Below, piece by piece: positions 18,257-26,978 of a stretch of DNA of 64,000 nt. Source of the stretch: Crenalkalicoccus roseus (lineage in GTDB: Bacteria > Pseudomonadota > Alphaproteobacteria > Acetobacterales > Acetobacteraceae); contig NZ_SJDM01000002.1 in the NCBI RefSeq assembly GCF_004761865.1, forward strand, positions 290,522 through 354,521, given 5' to 3'. Made by a program: the position numbers and the translations under genes. The number at the start of each line of letters is the position of its first letter. Position 1 is the stretch's first letter. Under the pieces are notes generated by a model. That model made no database searches, was not told where the DNA came from, and saw only the letters and a program-made list of their open reading frames with translations.

Positions 18257-18282
18257 CCGTTTCCGCGGTCGCGCGGAAACGG
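18257..18282. terminator. Hairpin between convergent genes
   Basis: Perfect 11-bp stem CCGTTTCCGCG / CGCGGAAACGG with a GTCG loop, placed between the GH16 gene (ends 18186) and the nitroreductase gene (ends 18309 on the other strand). A bidirectional terminator is plausible. Confidence 0.5.
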
Positions 18283-18308
18283 CTTCCGCCGCGGCGCGCT
18301 CCGCGCGG

Positions 18309-18953
18309 TCAGCCCTCCGCCGGCGCGTAGGGCTGGCCCCAGCGATCCTGGTAGACCACCTCCTCCAGCGGGCCGCGCCCGACCGGCCCGAAGCGGCCCA
18401 TCGGCCAGCCGATGGGCAGGATGGCGTAGGACCGCACCCCCGGGGGCAGGCCGAGCGCGGCCTCCGCCTCCTTCTCGAACAGCAGGTGCCGCGTGGTCAG
18501 CGTCGCGCCGAGACCAAGGGCGCGGGCGGCGAGCAGCATGTTCTGCACCGCCGGATAGATGGAGGCGCCGGACCAGCGCGTCGGTGGCCCATCCTCCTCG
18601 AGGCAGGCGACGATCCAGACCGGCGCCTCGTGGAAGTGGTCGGTGAGGTATTCCACCGCCTCGTGCTGGCGCCGGTAGCGCTCGGCGGAGACGCCGGGGG
18701 GCGGGGCGCTGCTTGCGTAGCGGGGCCCGATCACCTCGTCATAGGCGCGCCGGTACCAGGCCTGCACCGCCTTCTTGATCGCCGTGTCCTTGACCACGAG
18801 GAAGCGCCAGCGCTGCAGGTTGCCGCCATTGGGCGCGCAGATGCCGGCTTCCAGGATCCTGCGGATCAGCGCATCCGGCACCGGGTCGGGCTTCAGCCGC
18901 CGCATCGCCCGCGTGGTGCGCATGATCTCGAACACGTCGCCTGATTCGGACAT
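18309..18953 (-). CDS. Nitroreductase family protein
   Basis: 214 residues. MRTTRAMRRLKPDPVPD is the FMN-phosphate-binding start of the family, followed by ICAPNGGNLQRWRFLVV (about residue 38), and AAVQNMLLAARALGLGATL-like segment (PAVQNMLLAARALGLGATLTT, about 135) with the second half of the flavin site. The overall pattern fits flavin-dependent NAD(P)H oxidoreductases; the substrate is unknown. ATG 18953 is chosen because it begins just before the family start; an in-frame GTG at 18989 is a less likely alternative. It follows, in the same direction, the TetR gene upstream but is 69 nt away from it. Confidence 0.83.
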   Translation of the reverse strand: MSESGDVFEIMRTTRAMRRLKPDPVPDALIRRILEAGICAPNGGNLQRWRFLVVKDTAIKKAVQAWYRRAYDEVIGPRYASSAPPPGVSAERYRRQHEAVEYLTDHFHEAPVWIVACLEEDGPPTRWSGASIYPAVQNMLLAARALGLGATLTTRHLLFEKEAEAALGLPPGVRSYAILPIGWPMGRFGPVGRGPLEEVVYQDRWGQPYAPAEG

Positions 18954-19022
18954 TCCATCCCCCCGCTTCCGGTCCGGGGAGCCTCCCACAGGGGCGGCGG
19001 CGCCGGAAGCGGGGGAGGGGGA

Positions 19023-19769
19023 TCAGGCGCCCGGGCGCCCCTCCGCCGTCATGGCCCGCCCGGGCGCGGCGGCGCCGGGCCGGGCCGCGTCGCGCCGCAG
19101 CAGCCCCTCCAGCGCCAGGCGGATATGGGCGCGTTCCATCGCCGCGGGCGCCGGCGCGGCCTCCGGCCCCACCATCATCCGCCAGACGGAAGCCATGATC
19201 GCCGGCGCGAGCAGCACCGCGGCCATGCCTTCCTCCCCCGCCTCGGGGCGGAACTCGCCCGATTCGACGCCGGCCCGCAGCAGCCGGCCGGTGAGGGCGA
19301 GGGCCCGGGCGAGCACCTCGGTGCGGTAGAGCTCGGCCAGTTCCGGAAAGCGCTCCGCCTCCAGCAGCACCAGCTTGAACAGGATCCGCTCCCGGCGGTC
19401 GGCGGCGGCCAGGCCGTAGGCCATCTCGAGCAGCGCCTGCAGCAGCGCGGCGCGCGGTCCCTGGAAGCCCGCCGCCAGCCGCTCGGCCTCGGCGAAGATG
19501 GGCTGGACGCAGGAGCGGATCACGGCGCGGAACAGCTCGGCCTTGCCGGGGAAGTAGTGGTAGATCAGCCCCTTGGCGATGCCTGCCCGGGCGGCGGTAC
19601 CGGCCATGCTGGCGCCGGCGTAGCCATGCGCGGCGAACTCGCCGAGCGCTGCCTCCAGGATCAGCCGCGTGCGCTCCTCCGGCGGCAGGCGGCGGCGCGG
19701 CGGGGTCCGCCGCCTGGGGGCGGCGCCGCGCTTCGGCCTTTCGGGGGGTGCTCTCCTGCCTTCGCCCAT
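19023..19769 (-). CDS. TetR/AcrR family transcriptional regulator
   Basis: 248 residues. A basic Pro/Arg-rich N-terminal tail (about 30 residues) precedes the helix-turn-helix ERTRLILEAALGEFAAHGYAGASMAGTAARAGIAKGLIYHYFPGK (about 32-76, cited here in parts), the classic TetR DNA-binding domain with YHYF. The C-terminal ligand domain has AEAERLAAGF and MASVWRMMVGPEAAP. It is divergent from an RND efflux pair with a 103-bp shared region that contains an imperfect palindrome (19788-19803), so it very likely represses that pump and itself. Effector unknown. Confidence 0.88.
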   Translation of the reverse strand: MGEGRRAPPERPKRGAAPRRRTPPRRRLPPEERTRLILEAALGEFAAHGYAGASMAGTAARAGIAKGLIYHYFPGKAELFRAVIRSCVQPIFAEAERLAAGFQGPRAALLQALLEMAYGLAAADRRERILFKLVLLEAERFPELAELYRTEVLARALALTGRLLRAGVESGEFRPEAGEEGMAAVLLAPAIMASVWRMMVGPEAAPAPAAMERAHIRLALEGLLRRDAARPGAAAPGRAMTAEGRPGA

Positions 19770-19787
19770 TCCCGGATGACAATCCTA

Positions 19788-19803
19788 TTGACTGGACATT
19801 CAA
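19788..19803. promoter_or_regulatory. Putative TetR operator overlapping a -35 box
   Basis: TTGACTGGACATTCAA is an imperfect palindrome (TTGA.TG..CA.TCAA on both strands). Its first six bases, TTGACT, are also a good -35, with AGATTA 17 bp downstream as a weak -10 for the efflux operon. Placement between the TetR gene and the RND adaptor gene fits a repressor site. No binding data. Confidence 0.5.
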
Positions 19804-19872
19804 CAGCGCCAGATTACCGGCCCAGATATTGACCGCGCGTTCGATACGCAAGCCCCCTTCCGGAACGGAGCG

Positions 19873-21090
19873 ATGCCGGACCACAACTTTCCCGCGCCGC
19901 GCGACCTTGCCGCGGCGCCGCCGGAGGCACCGCGGCGCCCGGCGCGCCGGCGCCGCTGGGTGGCCGGCATGGCCATCCTTCTGGCGCTGGCCGGCCTCAT
20001 CGCCCTTCTGCCGCGGGCGGAGCTGCTCTCGGGCATCGAGCTGCCGGCCGTCCGGCGCCCCGCCCCGCCCCTTGCCGCCGCCGGGGCGCCGCCGCCGGCG
20101 CTGACGGTGGCGGTGCAGCCCGTCACCCCGCGCCTGCTCGGCCGCCAGGTGGTGGGCGACGGCTCGGTCGTCGCCTGGCAGGAGCTGGTCCTCGGCGCCG
20201 AGATCGGTGGGCTGCGCGTGGTCGAGGTGGCGGTGGAGGAAGGCGACCGGGTCCGCCAGGGGCAGGTGCTGGTGCGGCTCGAGGACGCCGTCCTCGCCGC
20301 GCAGCGCGACCAGGCGGTGGCGGCGGTGACCGAGGCCGAGGCGGCGCTGCGCATCGCCCAGCAGGACCTGCAGCGCGCCGCCGAGCTGGTGCGCACCAAC
20401 AGCGTCCCCCGCCAGACCCTGGAGCAGCGCGAGGCCGCCACCCGCCAGGCCGAGGCCAGGCTGGCCGCCGCCGAGGCGCGGCGCGACGAGGCCGTGGCCC
20501 GGCTCGCCCAGACCCGCATCCTGGCCCCGGCGGACGGCATCGTCACCCGCCGCGTGGCGCTGCTCGGCTCGGTGGTGCCGGCGGGGCAGGAGATGCTGCG
20601 CCTCGCCCGCGAGGGCAGGCTCGAGCTGAACGCACGCGTGCCGGAGCTGGAGCTCGCCGCGGTGGCGCCCGGCATGGCGGTGCGCGTGACGCATGGCGAG
20701 CGGGTGATCGAGGGGCGGGTGCGTGCCATCGCCCCCACCGTCTCCGCCGAGACGCGGCTCGGCACCGTGCATGTGGCGCTGCCCCCCGAATCGGGGCTGC
20801 GACCGGGCATGTTCGCCCGCGCCGAGATCCTGGCGGAGGCTGCCCCCGTCCTCGCCGTGCCGCAGGAGGCGGTGGTGTTCCGCGACGGAAGGCCGGCGGT
20901 GTTCGTCCTCGCCGAGGGCGGCGAGCAGGTCGCGCTGCGCGCCATCGCCACCGGCCGGCGCCGCGACGGCATGGTGGAGGTGAGGGAGGGGCTCGCCGCC
21001 GGCGAGCGCGTGGTCGTCGCCGGCGCGGGCTTCCTCGAGGACGGCGACCGGGTGCGGCTCGCCGGCCCGGTCACGGCGCGGAGGGAGTGA
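19873..21090 (+). CDS. RND efflux periplasmic adaptor subunit (MFP)
   Basis: 405 residues. Basic N-terminus and one membrane anchor (VAGMAILLALAGLIALL, about 35-51). Lipoyl half VVAWQELVLGAEIGGLRVVEVAVEEGDRVRQGQVLVRL (cited in parts, about 98-135), then a long coiled-coil hairpin (residues about 140-215, VTEAEAALRIAQQDLQRAAEL), second lipoyl half ILAPADGIVTRRVALLGSVV, and a beta-barrel domain. It links the inner-membrane pump to an outer-membrane channel. Three nucleotides separate its stop from the pump gene. No outer-membrane TolC-type gene is present in this operon. Confidence 0.9.
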   Translation: MPDHNFPAPRDLAAAPPEAPRRPARRRRWVAGMAILLALAGLIALLPRAELLSGIELPAVRRPAPPLAAAGAPPPALTVAVQPVTPRLLGRQVVGDGSVVAWQELVLGAEIGGLRVVEVAVEEGDRVRQGQVLVRLEDAVLAAQRDQAVAAVTEAEAALRIAQQDLQRAAELVRTNSVPRQTLEQREAATRQAEARLAAAEARRDEAVARLAQTRILAPADGIVTRRVALLGSVVPAGQEMLRLAREGRLELNARVPELELAAVAPGMAVRVTHGERVIEGRVRAIAPTVSAETRLGTVHVALPPESGLRPGMFARAEILAEAAPVLAVPQEAVVFRDGRPAVFVLAEGGEQVALRAIATGRRRDGMVEVREGLAAGERVVVAGAGFLEDGDRVRLAGPVTARRE

Positions 21091-21093
21091 GCC

Positions 21094-24000
21094 ATGCGCG
21101 CGACGCCCGCCGCCTCCGACCACCGCAACATCTCCGCCTGGGCGATCCGCAACCCGGTCGCCACCACCGTGCTGTTCCTGCTGCTGACGGTGGCCGGGCT
21201 GTTCGCCTTCCCGCAGCTCCGCATCAACAACACCCCGGATCTCGACCTGCCGGCGGTGGTGGTCACCGTCGCCCAGCCCGGCGCGGCGCCCTCCGAGCTG
21301 GAGACCGAGGTGACGCGCCGCGTCGAGAACGCGGTGGCCGGCCTCGGCGACGTCAAGCGCATCACCTCCACCGTGGTGGACGGCATGTCCGTCACCGCGA
21401 TCGAGTTCATGCTCGGCAAGAACGTGGACCGGGCGACCAACGACGTGCGCAACAAGGTCGCGCAGATCCGCAGCGACCTGCCCGCCGGCATCCGCGAGCC
21501 GGTCGTGACGCGCGTCGAGGCAACGGGCGGCGCCATCCTCACCTACAGCGTCGCCGCGCCGCACCTCTCCGACGAGGCGCTCTCCTGGTTCGTGGACGAC
21601 ACCGTCTCGAAGGCGATGCTTTCCGTCCCCGGCGTCGCGCAGGTCAACCGCGTCGGCGGGGTGGACCGGGAGATCCGCGTCGCGCTCCGGCCGGACCGGC
21701 TGCTCGCCCTCGGCGTCACCGCCAACCAGGTGAACGAGCAGCTCCGCGCGCTGAACGTGAACCTGCCCGGCGGGCGGGGCACGCTCGGCGCCGGGGAGCA
21801 GAGCATCCGCACCCTCGGCGCCGCCCCGACGGTCGAGGCGCTGCGCGAGCGGCCGATCAGCCTGCCCGGCGGGCGTACGGCGCGGCTCGCCGACATCGCC
21901 GAGGTGACGGACGCCACCGCCGAGGTGCGCACCGCGGCACGGCTCGACGGCCGTCCGGTCGTCGCCTTCGAGATCCTGCGCACCGTCGGCTCCTCCGAGG
22001 TGCGGGTGGCGGAGGGCGTCGAGCGGGCGGTCGCGGCGCTGCGGGCGGCGCATCCGGGGGTGGAGATCCGCCGCGTCGCCAGCACCGTGGACCACGTGCT
22101 GGCGGGCTATCACGGCGCGATCGAGGCGCTGCTGGTCGGCGCCGGGCTCGCCGTGCTGGTGGTGTGGCTGTTCCTGCGCGACTGGCGCGCCACCGCCATC
22201 GCCTCGCTCGCCATGCCGCTGTCGCTGATCCCGACCTTCCTGGTGATGCACTGGTTCGGCTTCTCGCTGAACAACGTCACCCTGCTCGGGCTGACCCTGG
22301 TGATCGGCGTGCTGGTGGACGACGCGATCGTGGAGATCGAGAACATCGTCCGCCACCTGCGCCAGCGCGCCGACGGCGACACGCTGAAGGCGGCGCTCGA
22401 CGCCTCGGCCGAGATCGGCCTCGCCGTGGTGGCGACCACGGCGACCATCCTCGCCGTGTTCGTCCCCGTCGCCTTCATGCCCGGCATCCCCGGGCAGTTC
22501 TTCCGCGAGTTCGGCCTTACCGTCGCCACCGCGGTCGCCTTCTCGCTCATCGTCGCACGGCTGCTGACCCCGCTGCTCGGCGCCTGGTTCCTGAAGCCGA
22601 AAGCCGCCCATGCCGAGGAGGTCGGGGAGGGGCCGGTCGGGCGGCGCTACCTCGGCCTGCTCGGCTGGTGCCTGCGCCACCGCTGGGTGACCCTCGGCGG
22701 CGCCGCGGCCTTCTTCGCCGCCTCGGTGGCGATGGTGCCGCTGATCCCGCAGGACTTCATGCCGAACGTGGACCGCGGCCGCTCCGCCCTCTCGATCGAG
22801 CTGCCGCCCGGCGCCACCCTGGCGCAGACCGAGGCGGTGGTGCAGGAGGCGACGCGCATCCTGAAGACGCGGCCGGAGGTCGCCTCGGTCTTCGCCTCGC
22901 TCGGCACGCAGAACTCGCAGGGCGGGCCCGCCCTCGGCAACATGACGCGGGCGGGCGATCCGCGCATGGCCAACCTCACCGTGACCCTGGTGCCGCATGG
23001 CGAGCGCCGGCTCCGCCAGTACCAGATCGAGGCGGAGCTGCGCCCGCTGCTCGAGCGGATCCCTGGCGCGCGGGTGCGCTTCGGCGCCGACGGGCAGAGC
23101 GGCGCCAAGGTGTCGGTGACGCTGGTCGGCGAGGATCCGGCGCTGCTCGCCGCCACGGTGCGGGAGCTGGAGCGGCAGATGCGCACCATCCCCCAGCTCG
23201 CCGGCGCGCGTTCCACCGCGAGCCTGTCGCGGCCGGAGCTGCAGATCCTGCCGCGGGACGAGCGGGCGGCCGAGCTCGGCGTCTCGCCCGCCGCCATCGC
23301 GGCGACGGCGCGCATCGCCACCACCGGCGACGTCGAGCAGAACCTGGCGCGCTTCAACCTGATGGACCGGCAGATCCCGATCCGGGTGATGCTGGAGGAG
23401 GGTGCGCGCGGCGACCTCGACCTGCTGCGCACGCTGCGCGTCGAGGGGCGCGGCGGCCTCGCCGTGCCGCTGGAGGCGGTGGCGGAGATCGCCCATGGCG
23501 CCGGCCCGGCGCAGATCGAGCGGCTCGGGCGCGTGCGCAAGGCGACGGTGGAGGCGGAGCTGAACGGCCTGGCGCTCGGCGACGCCACCCGGCTGATCGC
23601 CGCCCTGCCGGTGATGCGGAGCCTGCCGCCCGGCATCCAGGAGCGCCAGACCGGCGACACCGAGATCATGGCCGAGCTGTTCGGCGGCTTCGCCGTCGCC
23701 CTCGCCACCGGCATCGGCCTCGTCTACCTGGTGCTGGTGCTGCTGTTCGGCGGCTTCCTGCAGCCGTTCACCATCATGACCGCGCTGCCGCTCTCCCTCG
23801 GCGGCGCGCTGCTGGCGCTGGTGCTGGCCCAGAAATCGCTCGGCGTCTCGGCGGTGATCGGGGTGCTGATGCTGATGGGCATCGTCGCCAAGAACTCGAT
23901 CCTGCTGGTCGAGTACGCGATCGAGGCGCGGCGCGGCGGGCTCGAGCGCGGCGCGGCGCTGATGGACGCGGCGCGCAAGCGGGCGCGGCCGATCGTCATG

Positions 24001-24231
24001 ACCACCATCGCGATGACCGCGGGCATGGCCCACATCGCCATGGGCATCGGCACCGAGGCGGAGTTCCGCGCCCCCATGGCGATGGTGGTGATCGGCGGCC
24101 TCGTCACCTCGACCCTGCTCAGCCTCGTCGTGGTGCCGGCGGTCTACCTGGTGATGGACGATTTGGGCCGCTGGCTGCGCGGCCTGGGGCGGCGGCGCGG
24201 CGCGGGCCGGGCCGGTGCGCTGCCGGCCTGA
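21094..24231 (+). CDS. RND efflux transporter permease (AcrB/MdtB-like)
   Basis: 1045 residues, full length for the HAE1/RND family. N-terminal helix AIRNPVATTVLFLLLTVAGLFAFP, first periplasmic part from LRINNTPDLDLPAVVVTVAQPGA, then TM4 with the proton-relay Asp pair in GVLVDDAIVEIENIVRHL (about 405). The second half shows the repeated topology, with GIVAKNSILLVEYAIEARR (about 928) near TM10. It exports drugs or other amphipathic compounds using the proton gradient, as a trimer with the upstream adaptor. Regulated by the divergent TetR protein by inference. Substrate range unknown. Confidence 0.93.
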   Translation: MRATPAASDHRNISAWAIRNPVATTVLFLLLTVAGLFAFPQLRINNTPDLDLPAVVVTVAQPGAAPSELETEVTRRVENAVAGLGDVKRITSTVVDGMSVTAIEFMLGKNVDRATNDVRNKVAQIRSDLPAGIREPVVTRVEATGGAILTYSVAAPHLSDEALSWFVDDTVSKAMLSVPGVAQVNRVGGVDREIRVALRPDRLLALGVTANQVNEQLRALNVNLPGGRGTLGAGEQSIRTLGAAPTVEALRERPISLPGGRTARLADIAEVTDATAEVRTAARLDGRPVVAFEILRTVGSSEVRVAEGVERAVAALRAAHPGVEIRRVASTVDHVLAGYHGAIEALLVGAGLAVLVVWLFLRDWRATAIASLAMPLSLIPTFLVMHWFGFSLNNVTLLGLTLVIGVLVDDAIVEIENIVRHLRQRADGDTLKAALDASAEIGLAVVATTATILAVFVPVAFMPGIPGQFFREFGLTVATAVAFSLIVARLLTPLLGAWFLKPKAAHAEEVGEGPVGRRYLGLLGWCLRHRWVTLGGAAAFFAASVAMVPLIPQDFMPNVDRGRSALSIELPPGATLAQTEAVVQEATRILKTRPEVASVFASLGTQNSQGGPALGNMTRAGDPRMANLTVTLVPHGERRLRQYQIEAELRPLLERIPGARVRFGADGQSGAKVSVTLVGEDPALLAATVRELERQMRTIPQLAGARSTASLSRPELQILPRDERAAELGVSPAAIAATARIATTGDVEQNLARFNLMDRQIPIRVMLEEGARGDLDLLRTLRVEGRGGLAVPLEAVAEIAHGAGPAQIERLGRVRKATVEAELNGLALGDATRLIAALPVMRSLPPGIQERQTGDTEIMAELFGGFAVALATGIGLVYLVLVLLFGGFLQPFTIMTALPLSLGGALLALVLAQKSLGVSAVIGVLMLMGIVAKNSILLVEYAIEARRGGLERGAALMDAARKRARPIVMTTIAMTAGMAHIAMGIGTEAEFRAPMAMVVIGGLVTSTLLSLVVVPAVYLVMDDLGRWLRGLGRRRGAGRAGALPA

Positions 24232-24363
24232 GGCGCCGCGCGCGGCGCGGAACGGCCGGGTTGCCGGCCGGGGCGCTTTGGCTATATGGCAGGGCCGTGC
24301 GGGCGCCGGCGTCGGGGCCCGCGGCGACGGATGCGCGAGGCGGCAGCGGGGACGGCGACGGTC

Positions 24364-25011
24364 ATGAACTCGATGGAAGTCAACAAGGTGTTCGCCGCCA
24401 TCCTCACCGCCGGCATCGCCTTCATGGTGGCGGGGCTGGTCGGCGAGGTGCTGGTGCATCCCAAGCGCCTGCACGAGAGCGCGATCCGCATCGGCGACGT
24501 CGAGGCCCCGACCGCCGTGCCCACTGCCCCCGCCGCCCCCGCCCTCGAGCCGATCGGGCCGTTGCTGGCGAACGCGGACCCGCAGGCCGGGGAGCAGCTC
24601 GCCCGCCGGCTCTGCGCCTCCTGCCACACCTTCAACGAAGGCGGACGCCAGGGCGTCGGGCCCAATCTCTACGCCATCGTCGGCGCTCCCCACGCGCATA
24701 TCGAGGGGTTCAACTACTCCGCGGCGATGCGGGCGCTGTCCGACCAGCCCTGGACCTACGAGGCGCTCAACGCCTTCCTCGCCGCGCCGGCGCGAGCCAT
24801 TCCCGGCACGCGCATGGCCTTCGCCGGCATGGGCAACGCGCAGCAGCGGGCGGACCTGATCGCCTATCTGCGCAGCATCACGCCCAACCCGCCCCCGCTG
24901 CCCGAGGCGGAGGCGCCCGCCGAGGCCCCGGCCGGGCAGCCGGCAGAGGCGCCGCAGCCGGCGGAAGCGCCGGCGCAGCAGCAGCCCGCGGCCGCCCCGA
25001 CCGGGGGTTGA
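24364..25011 (+). CDS. Membrane-anchored cytochrome c (CycM/c552-like)
   Basis: 215 residues. MNSMEVNKVFAAILTAGIAFMVAGLVGE is an uncleaved N-terminal membrane helix, as in CycM-type cytochromes of alphaproteobacteria. The haem domain has CASCHTFNEGGRQGVGPNLY (about residue 80) and a Met ligand region at PGTRMAFAGM (about 142). The C-terminal 40 residues are Pro/Ala/Glu-rich and probably disordered. It likely carries electrons from the bc1 complex to the terminal oxidase at the inner membrane. I chose ATG 24364 because the upstream reading adds only a basic, poorly coded tail. Confidence 0.88.
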   Translation: MNSMEVNKVFAAILTAGIAFMVAGLVGEVLVHPKRLHESAIRIGDVEAPTAVPTAPAAPALEPIGPLLANADPQAGEQLARRLCASCHTFNEGGRQGVGPNLYAIVGAPHAHIEGFNYSAAMRALSDQPWTYEALNAFLAAPARAIPGTRMAFAGMGNAQQRADLIAYLRSITPNPPPLPEAEAPAEAPAGQPAEAPQPAEAPAQQQPAAAPTGG

Positions 25012-25028
25012 ACCCGCCCACGGGCGCC

Positions 25029-25886
25029 ATGCGCGATCCCGCCCGCGACATGCCCGCGCCGCCGGCGATGCCGCCGCTGGCGGCGCTGGCGGCGCGCTAT
25101 GGCGCCGCCGCGGCGGCGCCCGCGGCCGCCGCCTGGAACGACACCATCGCGCTGCTGCTCGCCCACCGCTCGGTGCGCGGCTACCGGCCCGATCCGCCGC
25201 CTCCCGGCACGCTGGAGGCGCTGGTGGCCGCGGCGCAGTCCGCCGCCACCTCCTCCAACCTGCAGGCGTGGTCCGTGGTGTCGGTCACCGATCCCGCGAC
25301 CAGGGCCGCCCTCGCCAGGATCGCCAACGGCCAGGCGCATATCGAGGAGTGCCCGATCTTCCTCGTCTGGATCGCCGACCTCTCGCGCCATGCCCGCCTG
25401 GCCGAGGCGGAGGGGGCGGCGCTGGAGGGGCTGCCCTATCTCGAGACCTTCCTGGTCGCGGTGATAGACGCGGCGCTGGCGGCGCAGAACGCCGTGATCG
25501 CCGCGGAATCGCTCGGCCTCTCCACCGTCTATATCGGCGCGCTGCGCAACCGCCCCGAGGAGGTGGCCGCCCTGCTCGGCCTGCCCCGGGGCGCGATGGC
25601 GGTGTTCGGCCTCTGCGTCGGCTATGCGCGGGAGGGGGCGGAGGGCGAGGTCAAGCCGCGCCTGCCCCAGGCGGCGGTGCTGCACCACGGGCGCTACGGC
25701 ACCGAGGGCGAGGCCGCGCTGCGCGCCGGCTACGACCGGGCGCTGGCGGCGTTCTCCGCCCGCCAGGAGATGGCGCAGGCCGGCTGGACGGGGCGGGTGC
25801 TGGCCCGGCTTGGCCGGCTGCGCGCCCTGTCGGGCCGCGACCGGATGCGCGAGGCGCTGGCGGCGCTCGGCTTCCCGCTGCGCTGA
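25029..25886 (+). CDS. NADPH-dependent nitroreductase (NfsA/Frp-like)
   Basis: 285 residues. AHRSVRGYRPDPPPPG (about residue 52) is the nitroreductase flavin-phosphate motif, followed by AAQSAATSSNLQAWSVV (about 75). IGALRNRPEEVAALLGLP (about 180) and FGLCVGYA (about 205) complete the FMN fold of the NfsA/Frp group, with a C-terminal helical extension (SARQEMAQAGW). It should reduce nitro, quinone or flavin substrates with NADPH. ATG 25029 is 18 nt after the cytochrome stop; ATG 25050 is an alternative. The neighbour context gives no substrate. Confidence 0.82.
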   Translation: MRDPARDMPAPPAMPPLAALAARYGAAAAAPAAAAWNDTIALLLAHRSVRGYRPDPPPPGTLEALVAAAQSAATSSNLQAWSVVSVTDPATRAALARIANGQAHIEECPIFLVWIADLSRHARLAEAEGAALEGLPYLETFLVAVIDAALAAQNAVIAAESLGLSTVYIGALRNRPEEVAALLGLPRGAMAVFGLCVGYAREGAEGEVKPRLPQAAVLHHGRYGTEGEAALRAGYDRALAAFSARQEMAQAGWTGRVLARLGRLRALSGRDRMREALAALGFPLR

Positions 25887-25946
25887 CCCCCCTGCACGCC
25901 GCCTCCCGCCTCCCCATCTGACACCGGGCCAAGGAGGGGGCGAGAG

Positions 25947-26495
25947 ATGAGCGCGAGCGAGACGGCGACCCTGGGCGGCGGCTGCTTCTGGTGCCTCGAC
26001 GCGGTGTTCCGCGACCTCAGGGGCGTCTCGGAGGTGGTCTCGGGCTATGCCGGCGGCCATGTGCCGAACCCGACCTACGAGCAGGTCTGCGGCAAGCGGA
26101 CCGGCCATGCCGAGGTGGTGCGCGTCACCTTCGACCCGGCGGAACTGAGCTACGCCGACCTGCTGCGCATCTTCTTCACCATCCACGACCCGACGACGAA
26201 GGACCGGCAGGGCAACGACGTCGGGCCGCAGTACCGCTCCATCATCCTCTACGAATCCGAGGCGCAGCGGCGCACCGCCGAGGCGGTGATGGCCGGGGTG
26301 GCGAAGGCCGGCATCTGGGACGCGCCGCTGGTGACCGAACTGGTGCCGCTGGAGACGTTCTGGCCGGCCGAGCCCGAGCACCAGGACTACTTCGCCCGCA
26401 CGCCCTGGAACCCCTACTGCCAGGTGGTGATCGCCCCGAAGGTGCGGAAATTCCGCCACGCCTTCGCCGACCGCCTGCGCCGCCCGGCGGCCTAA
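25947..26495 (+). CDS. msrA: Peptide-methionine (S)-S-oxide reductase MsrA
   Basis: 182 residues. GGGCFWCLDAVFRDLRGV has the catalytic Cys13 in GCFWC, with Cys16 as a possible recycling residue. SGYAGGHVPNPTYEQVC, TGHAEVVRVTFDP and QYRSIILY are the other hallmark blocks. It reduces the S epimer of methionine sulfoxide in proteins and free methionine, using thioredoxin. AAGGAGGGGGCGAGAG precedes the ATG. msrB follows 17 nt after the stop, making a repair operon. Confidence 0.96.
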   Translation: MSASETATLGGGCFWCLDAVFRDLRGVSEVVSGYAGGHVPNPTYEQVCGKRTGHAEVVRVTFDPAELSYADLLRIFFTIHDPTTKDRQGNDVGPQYRSIILYESEAQRRTAEAVMAGVAKAGIWDAPLVTELVPLETFWPAEPEHQDYFARTPWNPYCQVVIAPKVRKFRHAFADRLRRPAA

Positions 26496-26512
26496 GGAGA
26501 GGGAGGCAAGGA

Positions 26513-26953
26513 ATGGGCCTGTTCGGCAAGCGCGGCGAGGCGGCGCCCGCCGACTACCCGGTGCGGAAGCCCGAGGCCGAGTGGCGCCGGGAGCTGACCC
26601 CGGAGCAGTTCCGCGTCCTCCGCCAGCACGGCACGGAGCGCGCGGGCAGCAGCCCGCTGAACGCGGAGAAGCGGCCCGGCCTCTACCGCTGCGCCGGCTG
26701 CGGCCGGCCGCTGTTCGACGCCGCCGCCAAATTCGAGAGCGGCACCGGCTGGCCGAGCTTCTGGCAGCCGCTGGAGGGCGCGGTCGGCACCAGCACCGAC
26801 CGCAGCTTCTTCATGGTGCGCACCGAGGTGCACTGCGCCGGCTGCGGCGGCCATCTCGGCCATGTCTTCTCCGACGGGCCGCCGCCGACCGGCCTCCGCT
26901 ACTGCATGAACGGGGTGGCGCTGCGCTTCGAGCCGGAGGGGGGCGGGGGATGA
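26513..26953 (+). CDS. msrB: Peptide-methionine (R)-S-oxide reductase MsrB
   Basis: 146 residues. Four zinc cysteines are present in CAGCGRPLF and CAGCGGHLGHVFSDG. FESGTGWPSFW is the substrate-binding block and RYCMNGVALRF holds the catalytic Cys. It reduces the R epimer of methionine sulfoxide, complementing MsrA encoded just before it. The N-terminus (MGLFGKRGEAAP) has no signal peptide, so it is cytoplasmic. GGAGGCAAGGA gives the ribosome site. Confidence 0.96.
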   Translation: MGLFGKRGEAAPADYPVRKPEAEWRRELTPEQFRVLRQHGTERAGSSPLNAEKRPGLYRCAGCGRPLFDAAAKFESGTGWPSFWQPLEGAVGTSTDRSFFMVRTEVHCAGCGGHLGHVFSDGPPPTGLRYCMNGVALRFEPEGGGG

Positions 26954-26978
26954 GCGCCGCCCGCCCCGCGGCGGCGGT

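Noticed and set aside
24233-24248. 16-bp perfect palindrome GCGCCGCGCGCGGCGC after the RND permease gene as a terminator
   Set aside because: Alternating G/C runs make such palindromes by chance here; there is no loop and no T-run, so support is too weak.
18739-24699. A 1986-codon minus-strand open frame
   Set aside because: It runs antisense through the RND efflux genes, the TetR gene and part of the nitroreductase gene. Its product is His/Arg/Gly/Gln-rich low complexity with no domain pattern, typical of shadow frames in very GC-rich DNA.
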